Shown one piece after another: positions 26,490-34,875 of a stretch of 64,000 nt of DNA. Below the pieces are notes generated by a model. That model saw only the letters and a list, made by a program, of their open reading frames with translations. It had not been told where the DNA came from and made no database searches. Position 1 is the first letter of the stretch. Each line of letters starts with the position of its first letter. This DNA comes from Gilvirhabdus luticola. GTDB taxonomy: Bacteria > Bacteroidota > Bacteroidia > Flavobacteriales > Flavobacteriaceae. Position numbers and translations under genes: made by a program. The stretch lies in the NCBI RefSeq assembly GCF_032583975.1, contig NZ_JAWHTF010000001.1; one strand, written 5' to 3'.

Positions 26490-28837
26490 AACTCTATTCT
26501 AAAAACCAAATTAGGTGTTATTCCTAATGAGGTTTTGTTAATCTCTCTCAATATTTCTGTATTATCTGTAGTGCTTTGTCTTTTCTCGTAAGTTCTACTC
26601 AAAGTATTTTTACGGTCAAAGACATTTATCAAAGAGAAGCCTAGTTTTCCTTTCCATCTTTCGCTTTCAGAAATATTGAATTTGTATGTTCCTGAAATGT
26701 CCAGTCTTTGATAAAAAGGTAATCTATCACTATTAATTTTATCATACTCAATTTCATAACCATCATCTGTTTCTACAACTCCTAGTGCTTTTGTATATGG
26801 CGTCCCAGATCTTAAATTCCACCCTAAAGAAACATGAAATTTATTCCATTCATACGTGTGAGCCCATGTTAAATAATGTTTTATGTCAAAATTTCCGGGA
26901 AATGGTTCGCCGTCGTTTATGTCATTAAAAGTGAACTCATTATTAGTTAATGAATAACTTAACCAAGTTCTATAATTATTTATCTTTTTCTTTAAAAGCA
27001 AATCCAAGCCTAAAACCTTGCTTTCCCCTTGTGAAAATAACTCATCTGCATTATTAAATCCTATTGTAAATGATGTTAATCCTCCAATGTTTTTATAATA
27101 GCCTTCTATATCTATATTCCATCCATTCTTATTATACACAAATCCAGCAGTAATTTGTGTGCTTTTAAGTAAAGGAGCATTAACACCATTGGAAAGTACC
27201 CAGATTTGATTTTCGAGACCAAACTCTTGAGTATTAAATTCAACCACCTGACTTACAGATTGATGAAGTCGTTCTAAAGATGATTTAAATCTTAAATTGT
27301 TATGTAATTGAGCTTCAAATAGTAGTCTAGGCTCAATAAAAATCTTATCCAATATTGAAATATAATTTGATCTTACACCTAAATTTAGTAGCCATTTATT
27401 CTCCTTTTTAAGCTGATAACTTCCATAAAAAGCGTGGATGTTATTTATTTCAGAATTTATCTCGGTAAAATCATCTTCGGGGCTTTCACTATCTTTAAAG
27501 CTCAAAGTATAATCTACTTTGTTTGTTGAAAACTGATATCCAATGCCAATTTCAGATGTTGTATTTATTTTCCAGTCTGTATCAAATGAAAGCCCAAAAT
27601 CATCAATCCCATTAAGTTTTTTAAGTTCATTGCTAAATTCGTCTGTAATGCTATTAGAACCAACATACTCTAAATCGTATTTCGAAAAATAAGAACTCAA
27701 GGAATGATAAAAATTTTCTGAATAATTATGGTTCCACAATATGCTAGTGCCAAAATTTTCTATATCGAGCTTGTCTTGAGAAGCCTCTTCATATTCTTCT
27801 ATTAAAAAACCATAATCCAGTTTGTTCTTGGTAAATAAATTACTAATTGTTATCTGATCATTATCACTCGGTTTGATTATTGCTTTTACTGTAAAATCTG
27901 AAAAATAGAATAGGTCTTTAGTTGTAGTCACTTCATCATCTTCAAAAACCTTATTCCCTTCAGAAATTTTTGTGTCTTGAAAAACCCTTTCTGAAAGATT
28001 TCTAAATGTAAGTGTGTTAAATATATCTGTAAATGACCTTCTTGTTGACACTAATAAAGAAAACTTTTTACTCACCGGTATTTTAAGATTGGCGTCAAAG
28101 TGTGTCATGTTAAATCCAAAACCACCATGAAGACTATCTGTGATTTTATTATCTGAAGTAATATCTACAACTCCTGAAATTCTATTGCCATATTCAGCAT
28201 TTGTTGCTCTTTTAAAGAGTTTAATATCTTCTGTTATATACGGATTAAACACCGAGAAGGTGCCAAAAAAATGTCCTGATTGGTACATTTTTATTCCATC
28301 CCATAATATTAGATTTTGATCTGGTGTTCCTCCTCTTATATATAGTCCTGAAGCTGTTTCTGTTGGGCTTTGAACACCTGGTATTAATTGAATACTTTGT
28401 AATACATCTGGTTCAGTAAGTCCTGGCAATATCCCTAATTCTTTCGGAGAAATGCTGATAGACCCATTTAAGTTTTCTTTAACGCCAGATGTAATATATT
28501 CTTTAATTACTACTTCATCTAGCTCTTGAGTATTGGATAAATTGAGTTCGGCTTGTCTTTTTATAAGGTAAAATCTATCATTGGCTTTATCGAATTGAAT
28601 GCTTGTTTGTCCTTCAATTTCAATAAATAATTCTAACAATGAAACACTAATATTTTGATAGGTAACATATTGATTTGAAGTCAATTGCGGGTTAAACGAT
28701 AATCTAATGTCAAACTTTGTCTCTATGTCTGAAATTACTTCACTTAATGGAGTATTTGAATAGCTAACAGAAACCTTTTCTTGAGAGGCAAGATAAAACG
28801 AACAGAAAAAAATAAGTAGAGCTAGTTTAAATTTCAT
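26486..28837 (-). CDS. TonB-dependent outer-membrane receptor with STN domain (FecA-like)
   Basis: A 783-residue outer-membrane transporter. After a signal peptide (1-19) it has a secretin/TonB N-terminal (STN) signalling domain (about 20-95, SVSYSNTPLSEVISDIETKF), then a plug domain (about 110-230, LTEPDVLQSIQLIPGVQSP and IRGGTPDQNLILWDGIKM) and a beta-barrel ending in the terminal aromatic VFRIEF. The STN domain and the FecR and ECF sigma genes upstream make it a surface-signalling receptor. No SusD partner is present, so a SusCD glycan system is unlikely; siderophore, peptide or small-molecule uptake remain possible. Substrate unknown. Confidence 0.92.
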   Translation of the reverse strand: MKFKLALLIFFCSFYLASQEKVSVSYSNTPLSEVISDIETKFDIRLSFNPQLTSNQYVTYQNISVSLLELFIEIEGQTSIQFDKANDRFYLIKRQAELNLSNTQELDEVVIKEYITSGVKENLNGSISISPKELGILPGLTEPDVLQSIQLIPGVQSPTETASGLYIRGGTPDQNLILWDGIKMYQSGHFFGTFSVFNPYITEDIKLFKRATNAEYGNRISGVVDITSDNKITDSLHGGFGFNMTHFDANLKIPVSKKFSLLVSTRRSFTDIFNTLTFRNLSERVFQDTKISEGNKVFEDDEVTTTKDLFYFSDFTVKAIIKPSDNDQITISNLFTKNKLDYGFLIEEYEEASQDKLDIENFGTSILWNHNYSENFYHSLSSYFSKYDLEYVGSNSITDEFSNELKKLNGIDDFGLSFDTDWKINTTSEIGIGYQFSTNKVDYTLSFKDSESPEDDFTEINSEINNIHAFYGSYQLKKENKWLLNLGVRSNYISILDKIFIEPRLLFEAQLHNNLRFKSSLERLHQSVSQVVEFNTQEFGLENQIWVLSNGVNAPLLKSTQITAGFVYNKNGWNIDIEGYYKNIGGLTSFTIGFNNADELFSQGESKVLGLDLLLKKKINNYRTWLSYSLTNNEFTFNDINDGEPFPGNFDIKHYLTWAHTYEWNKFHVSLGWNLRSGTPYTKALGVVETDDGYEIEYDKINSDRLPFYQRLDISGTYKFNISESERWKGKLGFSLINVFDRKNTLSRTYEKRQSTTDNTEILREINKTSLGITPNLVFRIEF

Positions 28838-28892
28838 TTATTGCTGTTGTTTGCAAAAAGGGCTTTACAATTTATAACAATAATAATAAAAT

Positions 28893-29840
28893 TTACTTAT
28901 CTCTTTGAATTTTATGCGCTGAATTTAAGACAATTATGTTTTTTTCGTTTACAGTAAATGAAATTTCCATTGGGGTAAATACTGTTTTTAAAGCCAAATT
29001 TAGATCTTTGTGTGTAAACCCTCCAGTAAATCTTTTGTCTTTATCAATATTCGATGCATCAAAGTTAATGTTGTACTTGTTTTCTAAATCAATAATAACT
29101 TGAGATAAAGGAGCATTTTTAAACGTGCTTTCGCCGCTTAACCAATCTGGTTTCAACTGATTAAAATCCCAAGATTCAAGGCTATTGTTCACAAATCTAG
29201 CTGCTTTCCCTTTGGTTAAAACCGTTCTTTGCCCACTATCTATATTCTCAACTTGAACCTTGCCTTCATGACATAGTACTTCAAAATAATTATCTCTTGA
29301 AACTACATTAAACTCTGTGCCAAGAACTTCAATTGTTCCTTCTGAAGTAATTACTCTAAAAGTGGATCCTTTTTCTACATCAAAAAAGGCTTCACCATCT
29401 AAACTAACTTCTCTATTTGAATTCCAACGTAATTTTTTAAAATATAAATGAGAATTAGAATTTAGTTCAACTTTAGATTGATCTGGCAGCACTACAGCCA
29501 ATTGCTCACTATATTCTGTGTTAAATTCTGATTGCATATTTGTAAAGTAAAAAACACCTAATGCAATAACTATAGATGCCGCAACGCCGTAGGCCCAAGA
29601 AGGAATCAGTCTTATAACTTTAGTTTCTTCTTGAGAGGTTTTTGTAGATTTTTGTTTTTGTATCTTATTAAATAGACCTTGGGCATTGAAGATTGGGGCT
29701 TCTAGCTTTTTTGAGGCTTCATTAATTTTATTAAAAACAACAAAATCTTCTGACTTTTTAAACGCTTCCAGTTCTTGCGAAGATAAATCGCCAGAAACCC
29801 AACGCGCTAAAAAGCTGTCTTTAGAAAATTGTTTATCCAT
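28893..29840 (-). CDS. FecR-family anti-sigma factor
   Basis: A 315-residue single-pass membrane protein that transmits the receptor signal to its sigma factor. Cytoplasmic N-terminal part (1-80) with RWVSGDLSSQELEAFKKSE, membrane helix about 82-102 (WAYGVAASIVIALGVFYFTN), then the periplasmic FecR domain (AVVLPDQSKVELNSNS, YFKK, REVSLDGEAFFDV, GTEFNVVS) and a C-terminal DUF4974 part (PLSQVIIDLENKYNINF, FTGGFTHKDLNLALKTV). Sits 55 bp upstream of the receptor and 51 bp downstream of the sigma gene. Confidence 0.93.
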   Translation of the reverse strand: MDKQFSKDSFLARWVSGDLSSQELEAFKKSEDFVVFNKINEASKKLEAPIFNAQGLFNKIQKQKSTKTSQEETKVIRLIPSWAYGVAASIVIALGVFYFTNMQSEFNTEYSEQLAVVLPDQSKVELNSNSHLYFKKLRWNSNREVSLDGEAFFDVEKGSTFRVITSEGTIEVLGTEFNVVSRDNYFEVLCHEGKVQVENIDSGQRTVLTKGKAARFVNNSLESWDFNQLKPDWLSGESTFKNAPLSQVIIDLENKYNINFDASNIDKDKRFTGGFTHKDLNLALKTVFTPMEISFTVNEKNIIVLNSAHKIQRDK

Positions 29841-29891
29841 TTTTATAAAATTCTATAATACTAAAACATTTAAATCTCGATTTACCCTACT

Positions 29892-30407
29892 TTATATATT
29901 ATTATCAATCTTTTCTCTTAATATTAATAAGGCTTGGCTCATTCTTTTTTCTACTGCTTTTACAGATATATCCAGCATTTCAGCTATTTCTGCGTATTTC
30001 TTTTTATCAATTCTACTTAACAGAAAAACTTCACGTAGTTTTTCGGGTAAATCAGCTATGACCCTTTCTAGCTTTTCCATGAATTGTTTTTCTTCTAATA
30101 AAAATTCTGGAGATTCGTTGGTCCTATCGTTTTTATAATTTGATTGATGTTGTAAAACTATTTTTTTGTGAGCTACTTCGTTCAAGAAATTATTTCTCGC
30201 TACTGTGTACAAAAATGATTTTGCTTTTTCGAACACAATTTTAGAACAGTTATCCCACAGTTTTATAAACGCATCTTGAACAATATCTTCGGCTTGTTGT
30301 ATATCGCCACATTTATAGTAAATAAAATTCCGTAAGGATTTGGAGTGTAGGTCAAAAAGATCTTTGTAGGCATTGTCCTCACAGACAGATTTGGCTTTTA
30401 TATTCAT
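29892..30407 (-). CDS. ECF-type RNA polymerase sigma factor (FecI-like)
   Basis: A 171-residue sigma-70 family protein of the Bacteroidetes ECF group. Region 2 is seen in KDLFDLHSKSLRNFIYYKCGD and EDIVQDAFIKLWDNC (the core-binding and -10 recognition part), region 4 in DLPEKLREVFLLSRIDKKKYAEIAEMLDISVKAVEKRM, an HTH. It begins the sigma-FecR-receptor run and probably activates its own operon. The upstream region to about 30480 is A/T-rich, with TAATTTTG on the minus strand at 30440-30447 but no -33 partner. Confidence 0.94.
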   Translation of the reverse strand: MNIKAKSVCEDNAYKDLFDLHSKSLRNFIYYKCGDIQQAEDIVQDAFIKLWDNCSKIVFEKAKSFLYTVARNNFLNEVAHKKIVLQHQSNYKNDRTNESPEFLLEEKQFMEKLERVIADLPEKLREVFLLSRIDKKKYAEIAEMLDISVKAVEKRMSQALLILREKIDNNI

Positions 30408-30699
30408 TTTTTAGAAAATGCTATTTTTCAAGTTATTTTCAAAATTAAAGAAAAAATTAAAGAAAAAAGTAGGGTGTTTTATTTTATAACTGTTATACAT
30501 ATAACTTGAGTGTTTTAAATATCAGTTTTTGAAAAGCACAAAAGTTAATTGTTAAACTAAATAATATTGTGTGTAAGCACCATCCCAAATGTTATTATTT
30601 AGTTTGCAAAAGCTCCAAAACCCAAATCTTATTTTTTTTGCCTACAATTATATTAGGAGCAATTTCTGTTTTTTGTTAAAATAGAAATTGTGTTACTAA

Positions 30700-30876
30700 T
30701 AATAAAGAAATTAATAATTGCGATAAAGCAAGACCCCAAACTATAAGTCTTTATCGCAAATTTTAAAATATTTATCTATGTAAACACACCTACTCTAAAA
30801 AAAGAATAAAAGACGAGAGAGGCCTTTTATTATTTTCCTCCGTTAAGTTTATAACTAAACGGAGGTTTTTATTTTA
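30700..30876 (+). ncRNA. Candidate structured small RNA
   Basis: The stretch contains an 11-bp inverted repeat, then a GC-rich hairpin followed by a T-rich tract on the plus strand, although no plus-strand gene precedes it. A transcript ending at this terminator would have to begin in this gap. The 5' end is unknown, so the left boundary is a guess. No match to a named RNA family is claimed. Confidence 0.25.
30837..30875 (+). terminator. Plus-strand hairpin terminator without an upstream gene
   Basis: CCTCCGTT (30837-30844) pairs with AACGGAGG (30858-30865) over a 13-nt loop, then TTTTTATTTT. On the minus strand no T-tract follows, so it does not look like the terminator of the OmpH-like gene. 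Confidence 0.55.
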
Positions 30877-30901
30877 CATCACTTATGGCCTCTGAAAAAA
30901 A

Positions 30902-31411
30902 TTATTCTTTATAAGATTTGTTTAAAGCATCGAGAATAGTTTGTGTAAGATCGTTTTCGTCTTGACCAAACATCACGCTTCCGGCTTCGTTACTTCCTAA
31001 AATATAGGTGTAGCCATTCGTTTTTCCATAATCCTGAACAAACTTTTTTACCTTTTTTATGAGAGAATCGTTTGTAGATTGGCTTTCCTGTGTGATTTGT
31101 TGTTGCTCAAATTGAACTCTTTGAGATAAAATCTGTTCTTTTTGTTGAAGCTCTTGTGACAATTTTTGCAAATCGGTTTGAGACATTTTACGAGCTTTTA
31201 ATTCGGCCTCATTAATTTCTAATTGAAAGGCTTGCCTTAAACTATCTGTCCTTTTTTGAAAAGCATTGATTTTGATTTGAAGCTTGTTTTCTAGATCCTT
31301 TTTCTCTTGGTAATCATTAATTAACTTTACGTTATCTACAAAACCTATTTTTTGTTGTTGGCATGACATGAATAAACAAACCAATATTATACTTGCTAAT
31401 AAATTCTTCAT
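30902..31411 (-). CDS. OmpH/Skp-like periplasmic chaperone, lipoprotein form
   Basis: A 169-residue protein of the Skp/OmpH type, which hold unfolded outer-membrane proteins. The pattern is GFVDNVKLINDYQEKKDLENKL, a long amphipathic coiled coil (about 35-120, rich in Gln, Lys, Glu), then VKKFVQDYGKTNGYTYILGSNEAGSVMF. Unlike soluble Skp it has a lipobox, LFMSC (Cys about 17), so it should be membrane-tethered. Monocistronic by spacing, 204 bp after the methyltransferase gene with nothing clear in between. Confidence 0.85.
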   Translation of the reverse strand: MKNLLASIILVCLFMSCQQQKIGFVDNVKLINDYQEKKDLENKLQIKINAFQKRTDSLRQAFQLEINEAELKARKMSQTDLQKLSQELQQKEQILSQRVQFEQQQITQESQSTNDSLIKKVKKFVQDYGKTNGYTYILGSNEAGSVMFGQDENDLTQTILDALNKSYKE

Positions 31412-31615
31412 TAAGTTTTAATTTAAGTTTTTGCAAATGTAAACATAAGATGCCTAATTATTCATTTTTAATTTCAATTAGATTATTCAATATATTTTAA
31501 ATATTCAATAGAAATAATCTATTGTTTATGGGCTTAAATAAGGCTTTTAAATCAATGATAAATTTTTTAAAGACAATCTGTATTGATTAGCGATTTTTAT
31601 AGAAAATAAGCTCAT

Positions 31616-32479
31616 CTAATTGCTTTTCGCGTTCTTTCTTATGACATATAACAAAGAAGAGTGTTCTTTTGTTTTAATAGCTTTTAAATTTGAATATGTT
31701 GCAACTAAAAATGCTTTTAACAAATTCATTTTCTTTGATTTGTATTTTTCCGAAAGTAAACTCACGTAGAATGCATCGAAAAACATCGGCTTAACTTTTT
31801 CAACATGCATGTTAAAGTCATTAAATAGCTTATGAATAGATTCTTGAGAAAAATGCCATAAATGTCTTGGAACATCATAAGCTGCCCAAAATTCTTTGTA
31901 GTAACCTGCATCATAGCTCTTATAATTTGGAACGGCTATAATAATTGCGCCTTCTTGAATTAATAGACTTTCTAGTGTTTTGATAAGTTCATTTAAATCA
32001 TAGATGTGCTCTAAAACATGCCAAAGAGTAATAATCTGAAAACTTTCCTTGTGCAATTTAGACAGCATATCTATATTAAATACTTGATCGTTGTTTTTTT
32101 TATTAGCAATTGTTCTGGCTTTTTTGTTAGGTTCAACGCCTGTAACATGCCAATTGTTTTTTTGTGCAATATGCAAAAATTCTCCCGTGCCACAACCAAC
32201 ATCTAGCAGCGTTTTATTACTAAAAGCGTAGGCGCTAATTAATTTCAATTTTCTTTTTAAGGAAATTCTTTTAACGAATTGATACGTTCTTTCAAAAAGG
32301 TTCCGTTTGGAATCTGTGTGAGAAATATAATCCTCACTTTGGTAGTATTGCAAGAGGTTCTCGAGAGTTGGTTTTGGAAAAGTTTCAAACATTTTATAAT
32401 CTTCATTATATAATAATTGAAACATTTCTTGGGAAACCGAATGATCTTTAACTGATAATGTTTGTTTATTGTTCGTCAT
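31616..32479 (-). CDS. SAM-dependent methyltransferase (type 23-like)
   Basis: A 287-residue class I methyltransferase. The SAM loop LLDVGCGTGEFL is near residue 90, followed by VTGVEPN, ITLWHVLEHIYDLNELI and IIIAVPNYKSYDAGYY, and RHLWHFSQES. Such proteins often act on lipids, sugars or quinones; the substrate here is unknown. It follows mnmG by 35 bp with a parS-like site between them, and may share its transcript. Confidence 0.85.
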   Translation of the reverse strand: MTNNKQTLSVKDHSVSQEMFQLLYNEDYKMFETFPKPTLENLLQYYQSEDYISHTDSKRNLFERTYQFVKRISLKRKLKLISAYAFSNKTLLDVGCGTGEFLHIAQKNNWHVTGVEPNKKARTIANKKNNDQVFNIDMLSKLHKESFQIITLWHVLEHIYDLNELIKTLESLLIQEGAIIIAVPNYKSYDAGYYKEFWAAYDVPRHLWHFSQESIHKLFNDFNMHVEKVKPMFFDAFYVSLLSEKYKSKKMNLLKAFLVATYSNLKAIKTKEHSSLLYVIRKNAKSN

Positions 32480-32490
32480 TAAACTTAAAT

Positions 32491-32506
32491 TGTTCCACGT
32501 GGAACG
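32491..32506. promoter_or_regulatory. parS-like centromere site, downstream of mnmG
   Basis: TGTTCCACGTGGAACG matches the ParB-binding consensus TGTTNCACGTGNAACA at all but the final base, with a perfect 14-bp palindrome GTTCCACGTGGAAC inside. It lies between mnmG and the methyltransferase gene, in the 35-bp gap. Confidence 0.75.
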
Positions 32507-32514
32507 AAGTAATA

Positions 32515-34392
32515 TTATCTACCCATATAAACCAATAAGACAGAAATGTCATTTGGAGAAACTCCACTTATTCTTGAAGCTTGAGCGATTGTAGAGGGTT
32601 GTACATTTTTTAATTTCTCTCTGGCCTCAAAACTCATGGATTTTATTTGTGAATAATCAAAATTAGAAGGGATTTTAATGTTTTCAAGTCTATTTAACTT
32701 GTCAGCATTATTCTTTTCCTTTTCTATATAACCAGAATATTTAATCTGAATTTCAGCTTGTTCTATAACCTCATCATCTAGATTGTTCTCTTTAATATAG
32801 TTCTCAACAGATTCAAATTCTCTCATATCATCTATTGAGATGTTAGGTCTTGAAAATATTTTAAACATCTTGTCAGATTGTTTCATTGGCGAAGAATTGT
32901 TTCGCTCTAGAACTGGGTTTGCATCCTCTGGCCTAACGCTAGTTTCCTTGAAAAAATTAACAAAACCAAAAGACTTTGACTTTTTTTCTTCCATTCTCCT
33001 TAAACGGAGTTCACTGGCCAAACCTATTTTATAACCTTTTGGTGTTAGCCTAGTATCTGCATTATCTTGCCTCAACAAGGTTCTGTATTCGGCTCTTGAG
33101 GTAAACATTCTATAAGGTTCTTCTGTTCCTTTGGTAATTAAGTCATCAATTAAAACACCAATATATGCTTCGTTTCTTTTTAATGTGAAGGATTCTTTGT
33201 TTTGAACTTTTAAACTAGCGTTAATACCGGCCATCAAACCTTGTGATGCTGCTTCTTCATAACCTGTAGTTCCATTTATTTGACCTGCGAAAAATAGGCC
33301 ATCAATAATTTTAGTTTCTAAAGAATGCTTTAATTGTGTTGGAGGAAAATAGTCATATTCAATAGCATAACCTGGTCTGAAAAATTTAACCTTCTCAAAA
33401 CCAGAAACCGACCGTAAGGCCTTGAATTGAACGTCTTCGGGAAGTGACGTCGAAAAGCCATTAACATATACCTCAACCGTATTCCAACCTTCCGGTTCTA
33501 TAAAAAGCTGGTGTCGTTCTTTGTCAGCAAAACGATTAATTTTATCTTCAATAGAAGGGCAATAACGCGGTCCGATACTTTTTATCCTTCCATTAAACAT
33601 TGGTGAGCGGTCAAATCCTTCACGAAGCAAATCGTGAACTTCTGGACTAGTATATGTCATATGACAATCTCGCTGTTTTTCTAAAGGTTTGGTGACGTCT
33701 AAATATGAAAACTTTTCTGGATTCTTATCGCCTGATTGAACTAACATTTTAGAATAATCTAAAGATCTACCATCTACTCTAGGAGGTGTGCCTGTTTTCA
33801 TCCTTCCTGAATCAAACCCTAAATCAACTAATTGTTCAGTAATTCCTGTAGCGGCCTTCTCGCCGGCTCTTCCGCCGCCAAAGTTTTTATCGCCAATGTG
33901 AATTAGCCCATTTAAAAAAGTGCCATTAGTTAAAACTACCGTTTTGGCTTTAATTGATAAACCAAGTGACGTTTTAACTCCAACAACCTTATCGCCCTCT
34001 ATAATGAGTCCAGAAACCATTTCCTGATAAAAATCAAGATTAGGCGTTTGTTCAAGCATTAACCTCCAGTCTTCAGCAAACCTCATTCTGTCACTCTGTA
34101 CTCTGGGACTCCACATAGCAGGACCTTTAGATTTGTTCAGCATTTTAAACTGAATCGCCGAAGTGTCACTAACGATTCCACTATAACCACCAAGAGCATC
34201 AATTTCACGTACAATCTGACCTTTAGCAATTCCTCCCATGGCCGGATTGCATGACATTTGAGCTATGTTTTGTAGATTCATTGTGATAAGCAGTGTCTTG
34301 CTGCCCATGTTTGCGGCAGCAGCAGCAGCTTCACTACCAGCGTGACCAGCTCCGACTACAATGACATCATATATATCTTGAAATAAACTCAT
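32515..34392 (-). CDS. mnmG: tRNA uridine-5-carboxymethylaminomethyl modification enzyme
   Basis: FAD enzyme (GidA) which with MnmE makes the (carboxymethyl)aminomethyl group at uridine 34 of several tRNAs. The FAD loop GAGHAGSEAA is at residues 14-23; MSCNPAMGGIAKGQIVREIDALGG, GTFLNGLIHIG, GRAGEKAATG and RYCPSIEDKI are family signatures, and the C-terminal helical domain that contacts MnmE and tRNA is present to the end. Length 625 residues is normal (E. coli 629). Flanked on each side by a parS-like site. Confidence 0.97.
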   Translation of the reverse strand: MSLFQDIYDVIVVGAGHAGSEAAAAAANMGSKTLLITMNLQNIAQMSCNPAMGGIAKGQIVREIDALGGYSGIVSDTSAIQFKMLNKSKGPAMWSPRVQSDRMRFAEDWRLMLEQTPNLDFYQEMVSGLIIEGDKVVGVKTSLGLSIKAKTVVLTNGTFLNGLIHIGDKNFGGGRAGEKAATGITEQLVDLGFDSGRMKTGTPPRVDGRSLDYSKMLVQSGDKNPEKFSYLDVTKPLEKQRDCHMTYTSPEVHDLLREGFDRSPMFNGRIKSIGPRYCPSIEDKINRFADKERHQLFIEPEGWNTVEVYVNGFSTSLPEDVQFKALRSVSGFEKVKFFRPGYAIEYDYFPPTQLKHSLETKIIDGLFFAGQINGTTGYEEAASQGLMAGINASLKVQNKESFTLKRNEAYIGVLIDDLITKGTEEPYRMFTSRAEYRTLLRQDNADTRLTPKGYKIGLASELRLRRMEEKKSKSFGFVNFFKETSVRPEDANPVLERNNSSPMKQSDKMFKIFSRPNISIDDMREFESVENYIKENNLDDEVIEQAEIQIKYSGYIEKEKNNADKLNRLENIKIPSNFDYSQIKSMSFEAREKLKNVQPSTIAQASRISGVSPNDISVLLVYMGR

Positions 34393-34395
34393 AAT

Positions 34396-34411
34396 TGTTC
34401 CACGTGAAACA
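34396..34411. promoter_or_regulatory. parS-like centromere site, upstream of mnmG
   Basis: TGTTCCACGTGAAACA fits TGTTNCACGTGNAACA exactly. It lies 4 bp before the mnmG ATG, in the promoter-leader, so ParB binding could also influence mnmG expression. Confidence 0.8.
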
Positions 34412-34455
34412 TAACGTTTAGACTATTAAAAAACGGTTTGCAAATATAGTTCAAT

Positions 34456-34875
34456 TTACATAATTGATTTAAGTTTCTTGAGATATGCATTTTCTTTAGC
34501 CCTCATTTCTGTTCGCTCTCTATTGCTTTTGTCCCTATATCCACAATAATGCAAGATTCCATGTATAATAACTCTACACAGTTCATCATCAAAATTATTT
34601 TTAAAAATTTGAGCGTTTTCCTTTACTCTTTCAACAGAAATATATATGTCGCCATGTATTATTTTTCCTACAGTATAATCAAAGCTAATAATATCTGTTA
34701 GTGAATTATGACCAAGAAATTCCAGATTAATTTTGTGTAAATAATCATCATCACAAAAGATGTAAGAAATGTCGCCTTCAACTTTGTTTTCGGCAATGAT
34801 AGCACTAGAAATCCACTGATTAATTTTTTCAGAATTTTGTAAAGTAAATTGGGTTTCAAAATTAAATTGAATCAT
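34456..34875 (-). CDS. ybeY: Endoribonuclease YbeY, 16S rRNA maturation
   Basis: Small metalloprotein acting in 16S rRNA 3'-end maturation and ribosome quality control. SLTDIISFDY is the conserved lead-in and HGILHYCGYRDK the metal site: H105 and H109 are present, but the third ligand of the usual H-x3-H-x5-H is Asp (residue 115). Other Bacteroidetes, as far as I recall, also have GYKDK here. Length 139 residues. It overlaps the end of the DUF4175 gene by 14 bp and is therefore probably expressed with it. Confidence 0.92.
   Translation of the reverse strand: MIQFNFETQFTLQNSEKINQWISSAIIAENKVEGDISYIFCDDDYLHKINLEFLGHNSLTDIISFDYTVGKIIHGDIYISVERVKENAQIFKNNFDDELCRVIIHGILHYCGYRDKSNRERTEMRAKENAYLKKLKSIM

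Larger units (their letters stand above)
30408..30901. other. 494-bp intergenic region with inverted repeats and no protein gene
   Basis: No open frame here looks coding on either strand. It carries a perfect 11-bp inverted repeat (TTGCGATAAAG at 30718-30728, CTTTATCGCAA at 30749-30759, 20-nt loop) and a nested structure: an outer 7-bp stem (AGAGGCC 30818-30824, GGCCTCT 30887-30893) around the hairpin at 30837-30865. The left part should hold the divergent promoter of the ECF sigma gene. Confidence 0.6.
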
